A DNA stretch of 64,000 bases, taken from the NCBI GenBank assembly GCA_016125425.1, contig WGLT01000002.1, positions 281,016-345,015 of the forward strand. Reading direction: 5' to 3'. The stretch is from Alphaproteobacteria bacterium. GTDB taxonomy: Bacteria; Pseudomonadota; Alphaproteobacteria; Caulobacterales; Parvularculaceae. The translations under genes were made by a program, and so were the position numbers. Of the stretch, positions 37,631 to 48,253 are shown one piece after another. The notes under the pieces were generated by a model. That model saw only the letters and a list, made by a program, of their open reading frames with translations, was not told the origin of the DNA and ran no database searches. Numbering within the stretch: position 1 is the first letter of the stretch; every line of letters begins with the position of its first letter.

Positions 37631-37704
37631 CTGTTTGCGAAAACCTGTCGGCCGTCATCCGTCCGCATCGGCGAAGCGGCCTGTGAATTCCCATGGAGAA
37701 GCCA

Positions 37705-39285
37705 ATGCCGAAAGTTCTGATTTCCGACGCCTTGAGCGAGCTCGCCGTTGCGACATTCAAAGAGCGCGGAATCGACGTCGACTACCGTCCCGATCTCGGA
37801 AAAAATCCGAACGAACTTTTGTCTGTCATCGGCCGTTATGACGGCCTCGCCGTCCGTTCGGCGACGAAAGCCACGCCTGAGCTGATCAAGGCCGGCAAGA
37901 ATCTGAAAGTCATCGGCCGCGCCGGGATCGGCGTCGACAATGTGGACATCCCGACCGCGACCGCGGCCGGCGTCGTCGTCATGAACACGCCCTACGGCAA
38001 TGCGATCACGACAGCCGAGCATGCGATTGCGATGATGTTCGCGCTCGCCCGGCAGATCCCGCAAGCCAATCAATCGACCCACGCCGGCAAGTGGGAGAAA
38101 TCGAAATTCATGGGCGTTGAGCTTTACGGCAAGACGCTGGGAATCGTCGGCTGCGGCAATATCGGATCGATTGTCGCCGAGCGCGCGATCGGCCTGAAAA
38201 TGCATGTCATAGCCTATGATCCTTATCTCACGGAGAATCGGGCGATCGAACTCGGCGTGCGCAAAGTCGATCTGGACGAGCTTCTGGCGAAGGCCGACAT
38301 CGTGTCGTTGCACACGCCGCTCACCGAGCAGACGCGCAATATTCTCTCCCGGGAGAATATCGCAAAGACGAAGAAAGGCGTGATGATCGTCAATTGCGCG
38401 CGCGGCGGTCTCCTCGACGAAGCCGCCCTTAAAGACGCGCTCGACGAAGGCCATGTGGCCGGCGCCGCGCTCGACGTGTTCGCCGACGAGCCGGCGACAG
38501 ACCATTTGCTGTTTGGGCATGACCGCGTCGTCGCCACGCCGCACCTCGGCGCTTCGACGCGCGAGGCGCAGGAGAATGTCGCCATCCAGATCGCCGAGCA
38601 GATGTCGGATTTTCTGATGCGCGGCGCCGTTTCGAATGCGCTCAACATGCCTTCGATCACGGCGGAGGAGGCCCCGCGGCTTCGGCCGTACATCGTGTTG
38701 GCCGAAAATCTCGGACTCTTCGCCGGCCAGCTCACCGAGACGAGCGTCAGGGCGATCGAAGTCGTTTACGCAGGCGGCGTCGCCAAGCTGAACACGAGGC
38801 CCCTGACGGCCGCCGCCGTCGCCGGCGTCCTGCGGCCGATGCTCGCGGAAGTGAATGTCGTCAATGCGCCGCTTGTCGCCAAGGAGCGGGGCATTGCGAT
38901 CGCAGAGACCTATCGCGACGACGCCGACAATTTTGAGAGCGTCATCCGACTACGGATCGTGACCGAAAGACAGGAGCGCTCCGTCGCCGGCGCGCTCTTC
39001 GGTCCGGCGCCGAGAATAGTCGAGATCAAAGGCGTCGAAATGGAAGCCGGATTCGCGCCGCATATGTTGTATGTGACCAATGAAGACAAGCCGGGCTTCA
39101 TCGGCGCGCTCGGCCAGACGCTGGGCGAGGCGGGCGTCAATATCGCGACGTTCAATCTCGGCCGTTCGGCGCCCGGCGAGAGCGCCATCGCGCTGATCGC
39201 CGTCGACGAACCCCTGAATGAAGCCGTGCTCAAGAAAGTCCGCGCCTTGCCGCATGTGCGTCAGGCGAAAGCGCTCGCATTCTAG
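37705..39285 (+). CDS. serA: D-3-phosphoglycerate dehydrogenase
   Basis: A 526-residue long-form enzyme oxidising 3-phosphoglycerate with NAD+, the first serine-specific step. The Rossmann motif is LGIVGCGNIGSIVAERA, and catalytic Arg, Glu and His are in NCARGGLLDEAALKDAL and ATPHLGASTREAQEN. The intervening domain runs to about residue 440 and an ACT domain ends the protein (LYVTNEDKPGFIGALGQTL), suggesting serine feedback. The ATG at 37705 was chosen because GGAG lies 6-7 bases upstream; the ATG at 37693 has none. Confidence 0.97.
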   Translation: MPKVLISDALSELAVATFKERGIDVDYRPDLGKNPNELLSVIGRYDGLAVRSATKATPELIKAGKNLKVIGRAGIGVDNVDIPTATAAGVVVMNTPYGNAITTAEHAIAMMFALARQIPQANQSTHAGKWEKSKFMGVELYGKTLGIVGCGNIGSIVAERAIGLKMHVIAYDPYLTENRAIELGVRKVDLDELLAKADIVSLHTPLTEQTRNILSRENIAKTKKGVMIVNCARGGLLDEAALKDALDEGHVAGAALDVFADEPATDHLLFGHDRVVATPHLGASTREAQENVAIQIAEQMSDFLMRGAVSNALNMPSITAEEAPRLRPYIVLAENLGLFAGQLTETSVRAIEVVYAGGVAKLNTRPLTAAAVAGVLRPMLAEVNVVNAPLVAKERGIAIAETYRDDADNFESVIRLRIVTERQERSVAGALFGPAPRIVEIKGVEMEAGFAPHMLYVTNEDKPGFIGALGQTLGEAGVNIATFNLGRSAPGESAIALIAVDEPLNEAVLKKVRALPHVRQAKALAF

Positions 39286-39301
39286 AAATCGGGAGGCGAT
39301 G

Positions 39302-39325
39302 GCCGGCGGAGGAAAGTCCGCCGGC
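39302..39325. terminator. Hairpin between convergent serA and the UrcA-type gene
   Basis: GCCGGCGGA (39302-39310) pairs perfectly with TCCGCCGGC (39317-39325) around GGAAAG. It lies 17 bases after the serA stop and 11 after the opposite gene's stop. There is no good T run on either side, so its terminator activity is a guess from position. Confidence 0.5.
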
Positions 39326-39335
39326 GCTTCGCTCC

Positions 39336-39659
39336 TCATCTTTCCGCAACTTGCTTGCTCGACTTGAGATAGGCCTCAAGGCGCGGATCGCCGATTTGCG
39401 AAACGACGTCGCTCACAACTGCGGATTTGCAGCCCGCGGCCGCCTTTATCTCAAAAAGACCGCGCGCGACATCGGCGCCGCAATAGCGGCCCGCGCGCGC
39501 ATCGAGCCGGGCGAACATCGCATTGCGTCCGCTCACGCTCTCAAGCTCATGCGCGCTGTAGGGAAACCGGAAATCCGCCGCGTTCGCATTGAAGCCTGTT
39601 CCGGCCAACAGCCCGGCGACGACGAAGCTTGCGATTGGGGAGGAGGAAAAGATCGTCAT
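39336..39659 (-). CDS. UrcA family protein
   Basis: A 107-residue exported protein. It has a signal peptide (hydrophobic core about residues 9-22, cleavage near NANA), then DFRFPYSAHELESVSGRNAM, ARAGRYCGADVARG and AAGCKSAVVSDVV. This Y-(x)-L / two-Cys layout is the UrcA family of small periplasmic proteins of unknown function. The ATG at 39659 has CGGAG at usable spacing. It is monocistronic and convergent with serA. Confidence 0.8.
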   Translation of the reverse strand: MTIFSSSPIASFVVAGLLAGTGFNANAADFRFPYSAHELESVSGRNAMFARLDARAGRYCGADVARGLFEIKAAAGCKSAVVSDVVSQIGDPRLEAYLKSSKQVAER

Positions 39660-39829
39660 GGATGGCGCTCCGTTTTGACAATCCCCGTCCGCAAACAAGG
39701 TTACGCCTCGAAATACGCCCAGCCCAGACCGCCGCGCGCGGCCGGTCGCGTCTTTCCGGCGGCTCGGCGAATATATGAGGCGCGCCGGCGCGCCTCTTCG
39801 TCGGCGGCCATTGCGGCGGTTTCGGTTTT

Positions 39830-40003
39830 TCAGCTTCCGAGCAACGCCTTCATTGCAAACGCCGCGCCTGCGGCGACGACAAGGCCGGCGATCCAAAGCG
39901 CGACGAACCAGGCGAGCTTTTCTCCCAGCGGCCGCCGGGCGCCTTGCTCTTCAGTGACGGTATCCGTCGGAAGAGGCTTTGGCGCGGAAGAGCCAGTAGA
40001 CAT
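39830..40003 (-). CDS. DUF2474-type small membrane protein overlapping cydB
   Basis: A 57-residue protein. A polar N-terminus of about 30 residues precedes one helix (WFVALWIAGLVVAAGAAFAM), with KLAWF before it and a short KALLGS end. Single-helix DUF2474 proteins lie after cydB in many alphaproteobacteria and are regarded as CydX-like accessory subunits of cytochrome bd oxidase. The ATG at 40003 is inside cydB (53-base overlap) in another frame, and the helix lies wholly beyond the cydB stop. The ribosome-binding site is weak. Confidence 0.72.
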   Translation of the reverse strand: MSTGSSAPKPLPTDTVTEEQGARRPLGEKLAWFVALWIAGLVVAAGAAFAMKALLGS

Positions 40004-40982
40004 AGAAAGTGTATCCCAGAATGACGGGCAGCAAGATCACGACGCCGACGAGCATGAGCCCCAGCGCGTTGTCCGCCGCCGCCGCCTGCCAGATGGTCAC
40101 GTCGAAAGGCACGATGCGCGGAAAGATCGAAATGCCGAGACCTGCATAGCCGCCCGCGAAAATGGCGATCGCCGCAAGATAGGGACGCAGGTGGGCGCGC
40201 CGGTCATTGGCCCAGCGCCAGCACGAAAGCGCCGCGCCCATGGTCGCGAGCGGCAAAAGCGCGGTCCACATGAAGCGGCTCCAGTCGATCGACGTCATCG
40301 ACGCGCCCCATCGCGCGGTGATCGTCGGGTCGAGGGAGAGCGTTGCGAGACTAACCGCCGCCATCGCCGCCGCGACGGCGATGACGAGCCGGCGCGCCCA
40401 AGTCCGGGCCTTCTCCTGCAACTCGCCCTCGGTTTTAAATATGAGCCAGCAGGCGCCGAGCAGCGCGTAGCCGGCGGCGAGAGAAAAAGCGACCAGCAGG
40501 CTGAAGGGCGTCAGCCAGTCGAACAATCCGCCGGCGAAATGCCGCCCATCGACCTTCACCCCTTGCAGAAAGCCGCCAAGCACGAGCCCTTGCGCGAGCG
40601 AAGCGATCAGCGATCCGCCTGCGAACGCGGCGGTCCAGAATTTCCGTCCGAACCCGGACGGGCGCGCATTGGCGCGAAACTCAAAGGCGACGCCGCGGAA
40701 AATGAGCGCCAGCAGCATCAGCGAAATCGGCAGATACATTGCCGGCATGATGATCGAATAAGCGAGCGGGAAAGCGGCGAGAAGGCCGCCGCCTCCGAGT
40801 ATGAGCCAGGTTTCGTTGCCGTCCCAGACGGGCGCGATGGCCGAGACCATGACGTCGCGCTCCTTCGCGCTGGCGAAGGGGAAAAGCATGCCGACGCCAA
40901 GATCGAAACCGTCAAGAACGACATAGAGAAATACGGCGGTTGCGATCAGGATCGCCCAAATCAGCGGAAGATCGAAATTCAT
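39951..40982 (-). CDS. cydB: Cytochrome bd ubiquinol oxidase subunit II
   Basis: A 343-residue membrane subunit with about eight helices. PLIWAILIATAVFLYVVLDG, DLGVGMLFPFA, WDGNETWLILGGGGLLAAFP and FRGVAFEFR are strongly conserved CydB segments. It pairs with CydA to form a quinol oxidase reducing O2 without proton pumping. Its start overlaps the cydA stop by 4 bases (ATGA). A DUF2474-type gene follows. Confidence 0.97.
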   Translation of the reverse strand: MNFDLPLIWAILIATAVFLYVVLDGFDLGVGMLFPFASAKERDVMVSAIAPVWDGNETWLILGGGGLLAAFPLAYSIIMPAMYLPISLMLLALIFRGVAFEFRANARPSGFGRKFWTAAFAGGSLIASLAQGLVLGGFLQGVKVDGRHFAGGLFDWLTPFSLLVAFSLAAGYALLGACWLIFKTEGELQEKARTWARRLVIAVAAAMAAVSLATLSLDPTITARWGASMTSIDWSRFMWTALLPLATMGAALSCWRWANDRRAHLRPYLAAIAIFAGGYAGLGISIFPRIVPFDVTIWQAAAADNALGLMLVGVVILLPVILGYTFYVYWLFRAKASSDGYRH

Positions 40983-42388
40983 GGCCGCGCTCCTTCCGTC
41001 TCGCCCGCCGCGCCTGCGCCCGCGCCGAGACTTGCGCCGGGCGGGCGCGGAGGCGTCACGCGAATCGGCGCGCCCTCGCTTTCGGGGCCCTTGGTCAAAA
41101 TACGGAGGATATAGAGCGCGCCGACCGAAAAGACGATCGCATAGACGATGAGATAGGCGATGAGCGACGCGCTGACGCCGCCGGCGCCGACGGGCGAAAC
41201 GGAGTCAGCGGTCCTGAGGACGCCGTAAATCGTAAAGGGCTGGCGGCCGACCTCGGCGACGATCCAGCCGGAGATAACGGAGACGAAGCCCGAAGCGCCC
41301 ATCAGCACGGCGGCGCGATGAAACAGCTTCGCGCTGTCGAGCTTCTTCCTCGCCCACAGAACCGCGCCCCACCATCCCATCGCGATCATCAGGAGGCCAA
41401 GGCCGACCATGATGCGAAAGGCGAAGAAAGTGATCGCCACGGGCGGGCGGTCTTCGGGCGCGAAAGCGTCAAGCCCCGCGACGCGCGCCTTTGCGTCGCC
41501 GGCGACGATCCAGCTTCCAAAACCCGGAACGCCGACCTCGAAGTCGTTCCGCGCATTCTTCTGATCAGGCACGGCGAAGAGAAGGCTCGGCTGGCCGTCG
41601 CGCGTCGTCCACCAGCCTTCCGCGGCGGCGACCTTCGAGGGCTGATATTTCTCCGCGACGACGCCGCTCTCATGGCCGATGAGCAGTTGCGCCGGCGCGA
41701 GCGCGGCGATGAGCAGGACCGCCATCCGCCGCATGACGCGCGGGCCGTCGCCGTCCTTGCCGCGCAGCGCGAGAAAGCCCGCCGCGCCCAGCACGACAAA
41801 CGCCGTGGTCAGATAGGCGGCCGTCACCATGTGCAGGAAGCGGCTCGGAAAAGACGGGCTGAATATGACTTTCATCCAGTCCGTCGCGACAAAAACCCCG
41901 TCGGCGTTCGTCGTAAAACCGGCCGGCGTCTGCATCCAGCTGTTCGCGGAGAGAATCCAGAACGCCGAAAGCAGCGTGCCGCCGGCGACAAACAGCGTCG
42001 CAATATAGTGCAGGGTCGGGCCGACCTTGTTCCAGCCGAACAGCATGATGCCGAGGAAGGAAGCCTCAAGAAAAAAGGCGGTCAGCACTTCGAAGCCGAG
42101 CAGCGGTCCTATGACGCTTCCCGCCTTGTCGGCGAACACGGACCAGTTCGTCCCGAATTCGTAACTCATGACAACGCCGGAGACGACGCCCATGCCGAAT
42201 GCGATCGCGAAGATCTTTACAAAGAAGAAGTAGAGATTCTTGTAGACCGGCTTCCTTGTTTTCAGCCACATCCCTTCAAGGACGGCGAGATAGCTGGCCA
42301 GACCGATTGTGAAACTTGGAAAGATGATGTGGAACGCAATGGTGAATGCGAATTGAAGGCGTGACAAAAGCTCAGCGCTCAAGCCCAT
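40979..42388 (-). CDS. cydA: Cytochrome bd ubiquinol oxidase subunit I
   Basis: A 469-residue heme-bearing subunit. RLQFAFTIAFHIIFPSFTIG carries an early His ligand. VVMSYEFGTNWSVFADKAG, FFLEASFLGIMLFGW and SGWIVAEVGRQPF (quinol site) are CydA signatures. The segment around KYQPSKVAAAEGWW is followed by a short Q-loop, the layout of CioA-type, often cyanide-tolerant, oxidases; no heme content can be inferred directly. It is first in the cydA-cydB-DUF2474 operon. Confidence 0.97.
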   Translation of the reverse strand: MGLSAELLSRLQFAFTIAFHIIFPSFTIGLASYLAVLEGMWLKTRKPVYKNLYFFFVKIFAIAFGMGVVSGVVMSYEFGTNWSVFADKAGSVIGPLLGFEVLTAFFLEASFLGIMLFGWNKVGPTLHYIATLFVAGGTLLSAFWILSANSWMQTPAGFTTNADGVFVATDWMKVIFSPSFPSRFLHMVTAAYLTTAFVVLGAAGFLALRGKDGDGPRVMRRMAVLLIAALAPAQLLIGHESGVVAEKYQPSKVAAAEGWWTTRDGQPSLLFAVPDQKNARNDFEVGVPGFGSWIVAGDAKARVAGLDAFAPEDRPPVAITFFAFRIMVGLGLLMIAMGWWGAVLWARKKLDSAKLFHRAAVLMGASGFVSVISGWIVAEVGRQPFTIYGVLRTADSVSPVGAGGVSASLIAYLIVYAIVFSVGALYILRILTKGPESEGAPIRVTPPRPPGASLGAGAGAAGETEGARP

Positions 42389-42497
42389 CGTCCATGCTCC
42401 CCTCTGCTTGCGCTGCGCCGCTCTGCGCTGCGTAATCCAGCGCCTGGAGCAGGGCGCGACCTCGATTGGGATCTATGTCGGCGCACCCTAGCACGCA

Positions 42498-42511
42498 TTA
42501 GAATATGCTAA
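42498..42511. promoter_or_regulatory. Near-palindromic AT-rich site upstream of cydA
   Basis: TTAGAATATGCTAA is symmetrical at 12 of 14 positions and lies about 110 bases before the cydA start, inside an otherwise GC-rich 175-base spacer. Rrf2- or FNR-like regulators use such dyads near oxidase genes, but the match to any known consensus is loose. Confidence 0.35.
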
Positions 42512-42563
42512 AATACGCGCCGACGGCGACAATCCGAAGCAGGCGGGGCCGTCGCGCCGCCGC

Positions 42564-43091
42564 TTATGGAGCGGGAGACGGTTTTTTCTTGTAGATTCCG
42601 GTGAACCATTCGTCCCAGGTTTTGGCGTCCGGATTGTATTCCTCGAAATGCTGCCGGACATCGCCATTGGCGAGCGGGGTCCACACGCCCCGGAACGGCG
42701 CCGTCTTGCCGTTGCGATAGGCGACGGTCCCCTCGAGCGCCATTTCGCCTTTTTCATTGAGCCCGCCCGTATAGTCGATCGTCACGCCGCGGCTCACCCA
42801 GACCTGCCGCCATTTCTTCGCGGCTTCGTCGTAGAAGTTGAAGCTCTGGCCGGAGCCGCCCTTGGCGCCTGTCCAGCGCTCCACAATCAGGCACCCGCCT
42901 TCCTCGCGCGTGATTGAATTGTCGCCGGCCTTTGCGCCTTTCGGGTCGAACACCTCCCAGTCTCCAAGCCAGAAGTCGAACGCGTGATAGATGTCCGCAG
43001 AGCAGGGCGCCGGCCTGGCCGGGCTTTCCTGCGCGGCGGCGGGCGCGGCGGCGGCGACCGCGATGGCGAGACCGAATAACGAGCGCTTCAT
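42564..43091 (-). CDS. Exported DUF1579-like protein
   Basis: A 175-residue protein with a signal peptide (residues 1-21, cleavage near AAAQ) and a compact domain: HAFDFWLGDWEVFDPKG, CLIVERWTGAKGGSGQSFNFYD, KWRQVWVSRG and WTPLANGDVRQHFEEY. The FW-LG-DWEV motif marks a lipocalin-like DUF1579 family of unknown function. GGGGAGG precedes the ATG. It is divergent from purA. Confidence 0.85.
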   Translation of the reverse strand: MKRSLFGLAIAVAAAAPAAAQESPARPAPCSADIYHAFDFWLGDWEVFDPKGAKAGDNSITREEGGCLIVERWTGAKGGSGQSFNFYDEAAKKWRQVWVSRGVTIDYTGGLNEKGEMALEGTVAYRNGKTAPFRGVWTPLANGDVRQHFEEYNPDAKTWDEWFTGIYKKKPSPAP

Positions 43092-43277
43092 GAAATCCTC
43101 CCCTTTTGTCCATGCCGTCCGGCGGGCCGGACCCCGCAAGACGCCCCGAGAGCTTAAACGCGCTCCCGGGAACCACAAATGACGCAATGAAGAGCCGATA
43201 GAGCGCCGCGCCCTGTCGACTTCGCCGCCGGACGCCTTATTGTCGGGCGCTATTTCCCGAGGATGAAGGAGCAGGAC

Positions 43278-44570
43278 ATGGCCGATGTCGCGGTCATCGG
43301 GGCCCAGTGGGGCGACGAAGGCAACGGCAAGATCGTCGACTGGCTGTCGGCGCGCGCCGATGTCGTCGTGCGCTTTCAGGGCGGTCACAATGCGGGTCAC
43401 ACGCTTGTGATCGACGGCGCGGTCTACAAGCTCTCGCTTCTCCCCTCGGGCGTCGTGCGCGGCGGCAAGCTCTCGGTCATCGGGTCCGGCGTCGTCGTCG
43501 ATCCATTCGCGCTGATCGCCGAAATCGCTCGCGTCGAATCCCAAGGCGTCAAGGTGACGCCTGACAATCTCGCTGTCGCCGAAAACGCAACGCTCATCCT
43601 GCCGCTGCATCAAGAGCTCGACCAGATGCGCGAAACGTCGAATTCCGGCGTCAGGATCGGAACGACAAAGCGCGGCATCGGTCCGGCATATGAAGACCGC
43701 GCAGGCCGGCGCGCGCTGCGCGTCGTCGATCTTCTGAAGCCGGAGGAATTGCCGGCGAAAGTCGAGAATATCCTTGTTCACCACAATGCGCTCAGGCGGG
43801 GCTTCGGTCTCGCCGAGGCTGATGCGGGCGCGCTTGTCGCGGCCTTGCGGGAGATCGCGCCCAAGGTCGCCCCGTTTGCGAAGCCGGTCTGGCGCGTGCT
43901 CGACGAGGCGCGCAAGGCCGGCAAGCGAATCCTGTTCGAGGGCGCGCAGGGCGTGCTTCTCGACGTCGATCACGGCACTTATCCCTATGTGACCTCGTCG
44001 AATACGGTCGCGGGCCACGCCGCGACGGGCTCGGGACTCGGCCCCCGCGCTGTCGGCTATGTCCTAGGCATCGTGAAGGCTTATACGACGCGCGTCGGCG
44101 AAGGGCCGTTCCCGACGGAGTTGACCGACGCGATCGGCGAGCGTCTCGGCGAACGCGGCCATGAATTCGGCGTCGTGACCGGCCGCAAGCGCCGGTGCGG
44201 CTGGTTCGACGCCGCGCTTGTCCGCCAGTCGCTTAAAGTGGCGGGCGTCGACGGGATCGCGCTGACAAAGCTCGACGTGCTCGACGGATTTGAAGAACTG
44301 AAGGTCGGCGTCGGCTATCGCATTGACGGCGAGGTCTATGACTATTTGCCCGCCGGCGTCGGTCTCGGCGCCGGGATCGAGCCCGTTTACGAGACGATGG
44401 AGGGCTGGTCCGGCTCGACGGCGCGCGCGCGCTCCTGGGCCGAACTTCCCGCCGAAGCCGTCAAATATGTGCGCCGGCTCGAGGAGCTGATCGAGACGCC
44501 GGTCGCGCTCGTTTCGACGAGCCCCGAACGCGAGGACGTGATCTTGATGAAAGATCCGTTTCAGGACTAG
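43278..44570 (+). CDS. purA: Adenylosuccinate synthetase
   Basis: A 430-residue GTP-dependent enzyme joining IMP and aspartate for AMP synthesis. [18 protein letters not shown] is the P-loop and catalytic Asp, [14 protein letters not shown] the IMP site. [17 protein letters not shown] and [20 protein letters not shown] follow, and the C-terminal aspartate/GTP loop is in [10 protein letters not shown] and [22 protein letters not shown] precedes ATG 43278, favouring it over the ATG at 43263. Confidence 0.98.
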   Translation: MADVAVIGAQWGDEGNGKIVDWLSARADVVVRFQGGHNAGHTLVIDGAVYKLSLLPSGVVRGGKLSVIGSGVVVDPFALIAEIARVESQGVKVTPDNLAVAENATLILPLHQELDQMRETSNSGVRIGTTKRGIGPAYEDRAGRRALRVVDLLKPEELPAKVENILVHHNALRRGFGLAEADAGALVAALREIAPKVAPFAKPVWRVLDEARKAGKRILFEGAQGVLLDVDHGTYPYVTSSNTVAGHAATGSGLGPRAVGYVLGIVKAYTTRVGEGPFPTELTDAIGERLGERGHEFGVVTGRKRRCGWFDAALVRQSLKVAGVDGIALTKLDVLDGFEELKVGVGYRIDGEVYDYLPAGVGLGAGIEPVYETMEGWSGSTARARSWAELPAEAVKYVRRLEELIETPVALVSTSPEREDVILMKDPFQD

Positions 44571-44618
44571 ACGGCGCGCAGGCTCGCGCGCGGACGACGA
44601 AGCGCCTGGAGCAAAGGC

Positions 44619-45071
44619 ATGAAACGCGCCTATGTCGTTTTCGCCGCCATCGCCGTCATCGGCGCGGGGATTTATTTTACGCGCGCGCCCGCTGCGAAGG
44701 TCGAGGCGCCGTTCGACGGCGAGCCGGAGCTGATTGCGGCGACGTTTTCCTCCGCTTTCTGTCCGCCTTGCCGGATATTGAAGCCGCGCCTCGCCAAGGC
44801 GATGCCCGCATTCAGGAGCGCGCCGGTGAAATTCGTCGATTACGACCTGACTTTCGGCGAAACCGAGAAGGTGCGAAGCAAGGCGGCCGCGGACGGTCTC
44901 GGCGCCGTCGTCGACCGGTACTCAAAGGCCATGGGATATACTTTGCTGATCGACGCCGACACAGGCGAAGTCATCTCTATGCTGACGATCGACTATTCTT
45001 CGAAAGCGATGCGCGCCGAAATCGAAAAGGCGCTCGCGGTGGCGCGCGCCAATACCCCGGAAACGCGGTGA
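44619..45071 (+). CDS. Membrane-anchored thioredoxin-fold protein
   Basis: A 150-residue protein with an N-terminal anchor or signal (residues 4-20, AYVVFAAIAVIGAGIYF) and a thioredoxin-like domain with a CPPC active site (FSSAFCPPCRILKPRLAKAM). The usual WC is FC, as in TlpA-distant thioredoxins. It is probably periplasmic and reduces or isomerises disulfides, or helps metal or heme delivery. It starts 48 bases after purA on the same strand with GGAG upstream. Confidence 0.85.
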   Translation: MKRAYVVFAAIAVIGAGIYFTRAPAAKVEAPFDGEPELIAATFSSAFCPPCRILKPRLAKAMPAFRSAPVKFVDYDLTFGETEKVRSKAAADGLGAVVDRYSKAMGYTLLIDADTGEVISMLTIDYSSKAMRAEIEKALAVARANTPETR

Positions 45072-45240
45072 CGAGACGGGCGGCAAACGCCGATTTTGCT
45101 TGTCTGAAACGGCTTTTTGAGTCAGCATGATTTCCGTTCCGAGGGGCGTCCCGCCTGTCGCCATTGGGCGACGGCTCGTGCGACGCGCAACTCGTAAGGC
45201 TTTTCTTTTGCGGAAAAGCAGACCGAGCGCTACGCGCCAA
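45072..45240. other. Spacer before the orphan TPP aptamer
   Basis: The 169 bases between the thioredoxin-fold gene and the aptamer hold no gene I can support. T-rich stretches (CTTTTTGAGTC, CTTTTCTTTTGCGG) could belong to a terminator or promoter. Together with the aptamer and its trailing 140 bases this is a 380-base gap without a coding gene. Confidence 0.6.
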
Positions 45241-45310
45241 GGAGCAAGGGCTTTAAGGGACTGAGACGAACCCTTCGAACCTGATCCGGGTCATGCCGGC
45301 GCAGGGACGG
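45241..45310 (+). ncRNA. TPP (THI-element) riboswitch aptamer, apparently orphan
   Basis: On the plus strand, CTGAGA (45261-45266) is followed by ACCCTTCGAACCTGATCCGGGT (from 45270) and CATGCCGGCGCAGGGA to 45307. This order is the TPP-aptamer core. GGG at 45248-45250 can pair with CCC at 45271-45273, but the segment between GGG and CTGAGA is only 10 bases, so helix P3 is nearly absent. No same-strand gene follows for 950 bases; the next gene, 45455-45979, is on the opposite strand. It may be a relic, or it may control read-through toward thiC. Confidence 0.75.
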
Positions 45311-45454
45311 AACGCGCCGTTTTCCTCATCGCGAGGCCATAGGCGATCGCGCGCGGTGGGGAGAACGGATCAGGCGGAAAAACGCGCCGCTCGCCGCCCC
45401 CGGCGAGAGGCCGGCGCTTTCCCCGCCTCTCAGTGTACGGATGTTTTATAAAAA
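45311..45454. other. Downstream of the orphan aptamer
   Basis: No gene is supported. CTCGCCG / CGGCGAG can form a 7-base stem near 45390-45407, but no T run follows directly. A GTG-initiated frame of about 30 codons exists but lacks conserved features. If the aptamer works, any expression platform must be here. Confidence 0.45.
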
Positions 45455-45979
45455 TCAGAACGGATTGAGCGAATAGCCTTGCTGCGACAGCAGGGCGTGC
45501 GCCGTCATGGCCGACAGGGCGAGTTTGACGCCGGGTAGCAGATCCTTCTTCGCGACGCCATGAGCGGCGGCGGCCTGACCGCAGAGATAGATATCAACGC
45601 CGTTCTTGATCAAAGCGGCGACGAGCGGCGCATTGGCGTTCGCCGAGCCGTCTTTCGATTTGGCGAGAAGGTCGTTCGTCGCCGGCCCGTGCACGACAAG
45701 GGCGAGATGAATGTGATCGAGGGGAACGCCGTTCTCGACATGCATGTTGATGAATCGGGCGGCCGTGTCGAAGCTTCGATTGATTTCGCCGGGCTTGGCG
45801 GCGTCCGTAACATCGAACTGCACCTTGAAATCCGTTCCGGCGGGAATGGGCATGTCGGTCTCGACGCTCGCGACCTTGCCGAATTCGGGGATGACGGGTC
45901 CGGGATGAAACGGGCTTTCGGCGGCGAAGGCGCGGACGCTGAGGAAGGCGAGCGCGAAAAAGACGAGGGGGCGAAACAT
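45455..45979 (-). CDS. Exported DsrE/F-like protein
   Basis: A 174-residue protein with a signal peptide (residues 1-19, ending AFA). The mature part has the DsrE/F alpha-beta fold: FKVQFDVTDAAKPGEINRSF, HIHLALVVHGPATNDLL, LVAALIKNGVDIYLCGQAA and GVKLALSAMTAHALL. The Cys in YLCGQ is at the position used for sulfur transfer in some DsrE relatives, but no sulfur-oxidation genes are nearby. It is expressed from the minus strand between the two plus-strand TPP aptamers. Confidence 0.85.
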   Translation of the reverse strand: MFRPLVFFALAFLSVRAFAAESPFHPGPVIPEFGKVASVETDMPIPAGTDFKVQFDVTDAAKPGEINRSFDTAARFINMHVENGVPLDHIHLALVVHGPATNDLLAKSKDGSANANAPLVAALIKNGVDIYLCGQAAAAHGVAKKDLLPGVKLALSAMTAHALLSQQGYSLNPF

Positions 45980-46089
45980 GGATGCGCCTTTCTGAGACGG
46001 ATATGGAGGGGCGATGATAGAGCCGGGGCCGCGCGGCGCAATCCGCGCCTTGCTTGTGAGGGGCGGGGCTTTTTGCTACCTCTCGCCCG

Positions 46090-46205
46090 TTAGTCCGAGG
46101 GGCGCGGGAAAACCCGCTGAGATCCGGCTGTGCGGCCGGAGCACCCTTTGAACCTGATCCGGGAAGCCTTGCGGGATGTCTCGCGATGCGGCCGGCGTAG
46201 GGACG
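46090..46205 (+). ncRNA. TPP riboswitch of thiC, with enlarged P5 arm
   Basis: It is well formed: GGGG at 46099-46102 pairs with ACCC at 46143-46146; P3 GCGGG / CCCGC with AAAA loop; CTGAGA at 46117-46122; a P3a hairpin TCCGG / CCGGA (46123-46140); then CTTTGAACCTGATCCGG. The usual short loop before CCGGCGTAGGGA is replaced by about 28 bases (46163-46190) that fold as GCGGG / CTCGC. The next gene is thiC, where TPP binding should repress translation or elongation. Confidence 0.93.
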
Positions 46206-46210
46206 GATAA

Positions 46211-48163
<1,953 letters not shown>

Positions 48164-48178
48164 TACAATCAAGTTCGT

Positions 48179-48195
48179 TCGTTACTAAGTAACGA
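48179..48195. promoter_or_regulatory. 17-bp palindrome between thiC and the AlbA_2-type gene
   Basis: TCGTTACTAAGTAACGA has perfect 8-base arms around a central A, 59 bases before the AlbA_2 gene start, in an AT-rich spacer unlike the neighbouring DNA. It could be an operator of that gene. Confidence 0.5.
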
Positions 48196-48253
48196 TACCA
48201 TCTGTTCTGGAACCGGAAATATAAGTACCATTGTGTCCTAGGCACCGGGCGCA

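Noticed and set aside
39351..42364. Long plus-strand open frames (587 and 474 codons) across urcA, cydB and cydA
   Set aside because: Low-complexity, charged translations antisense to clear bd-oxidase genes.
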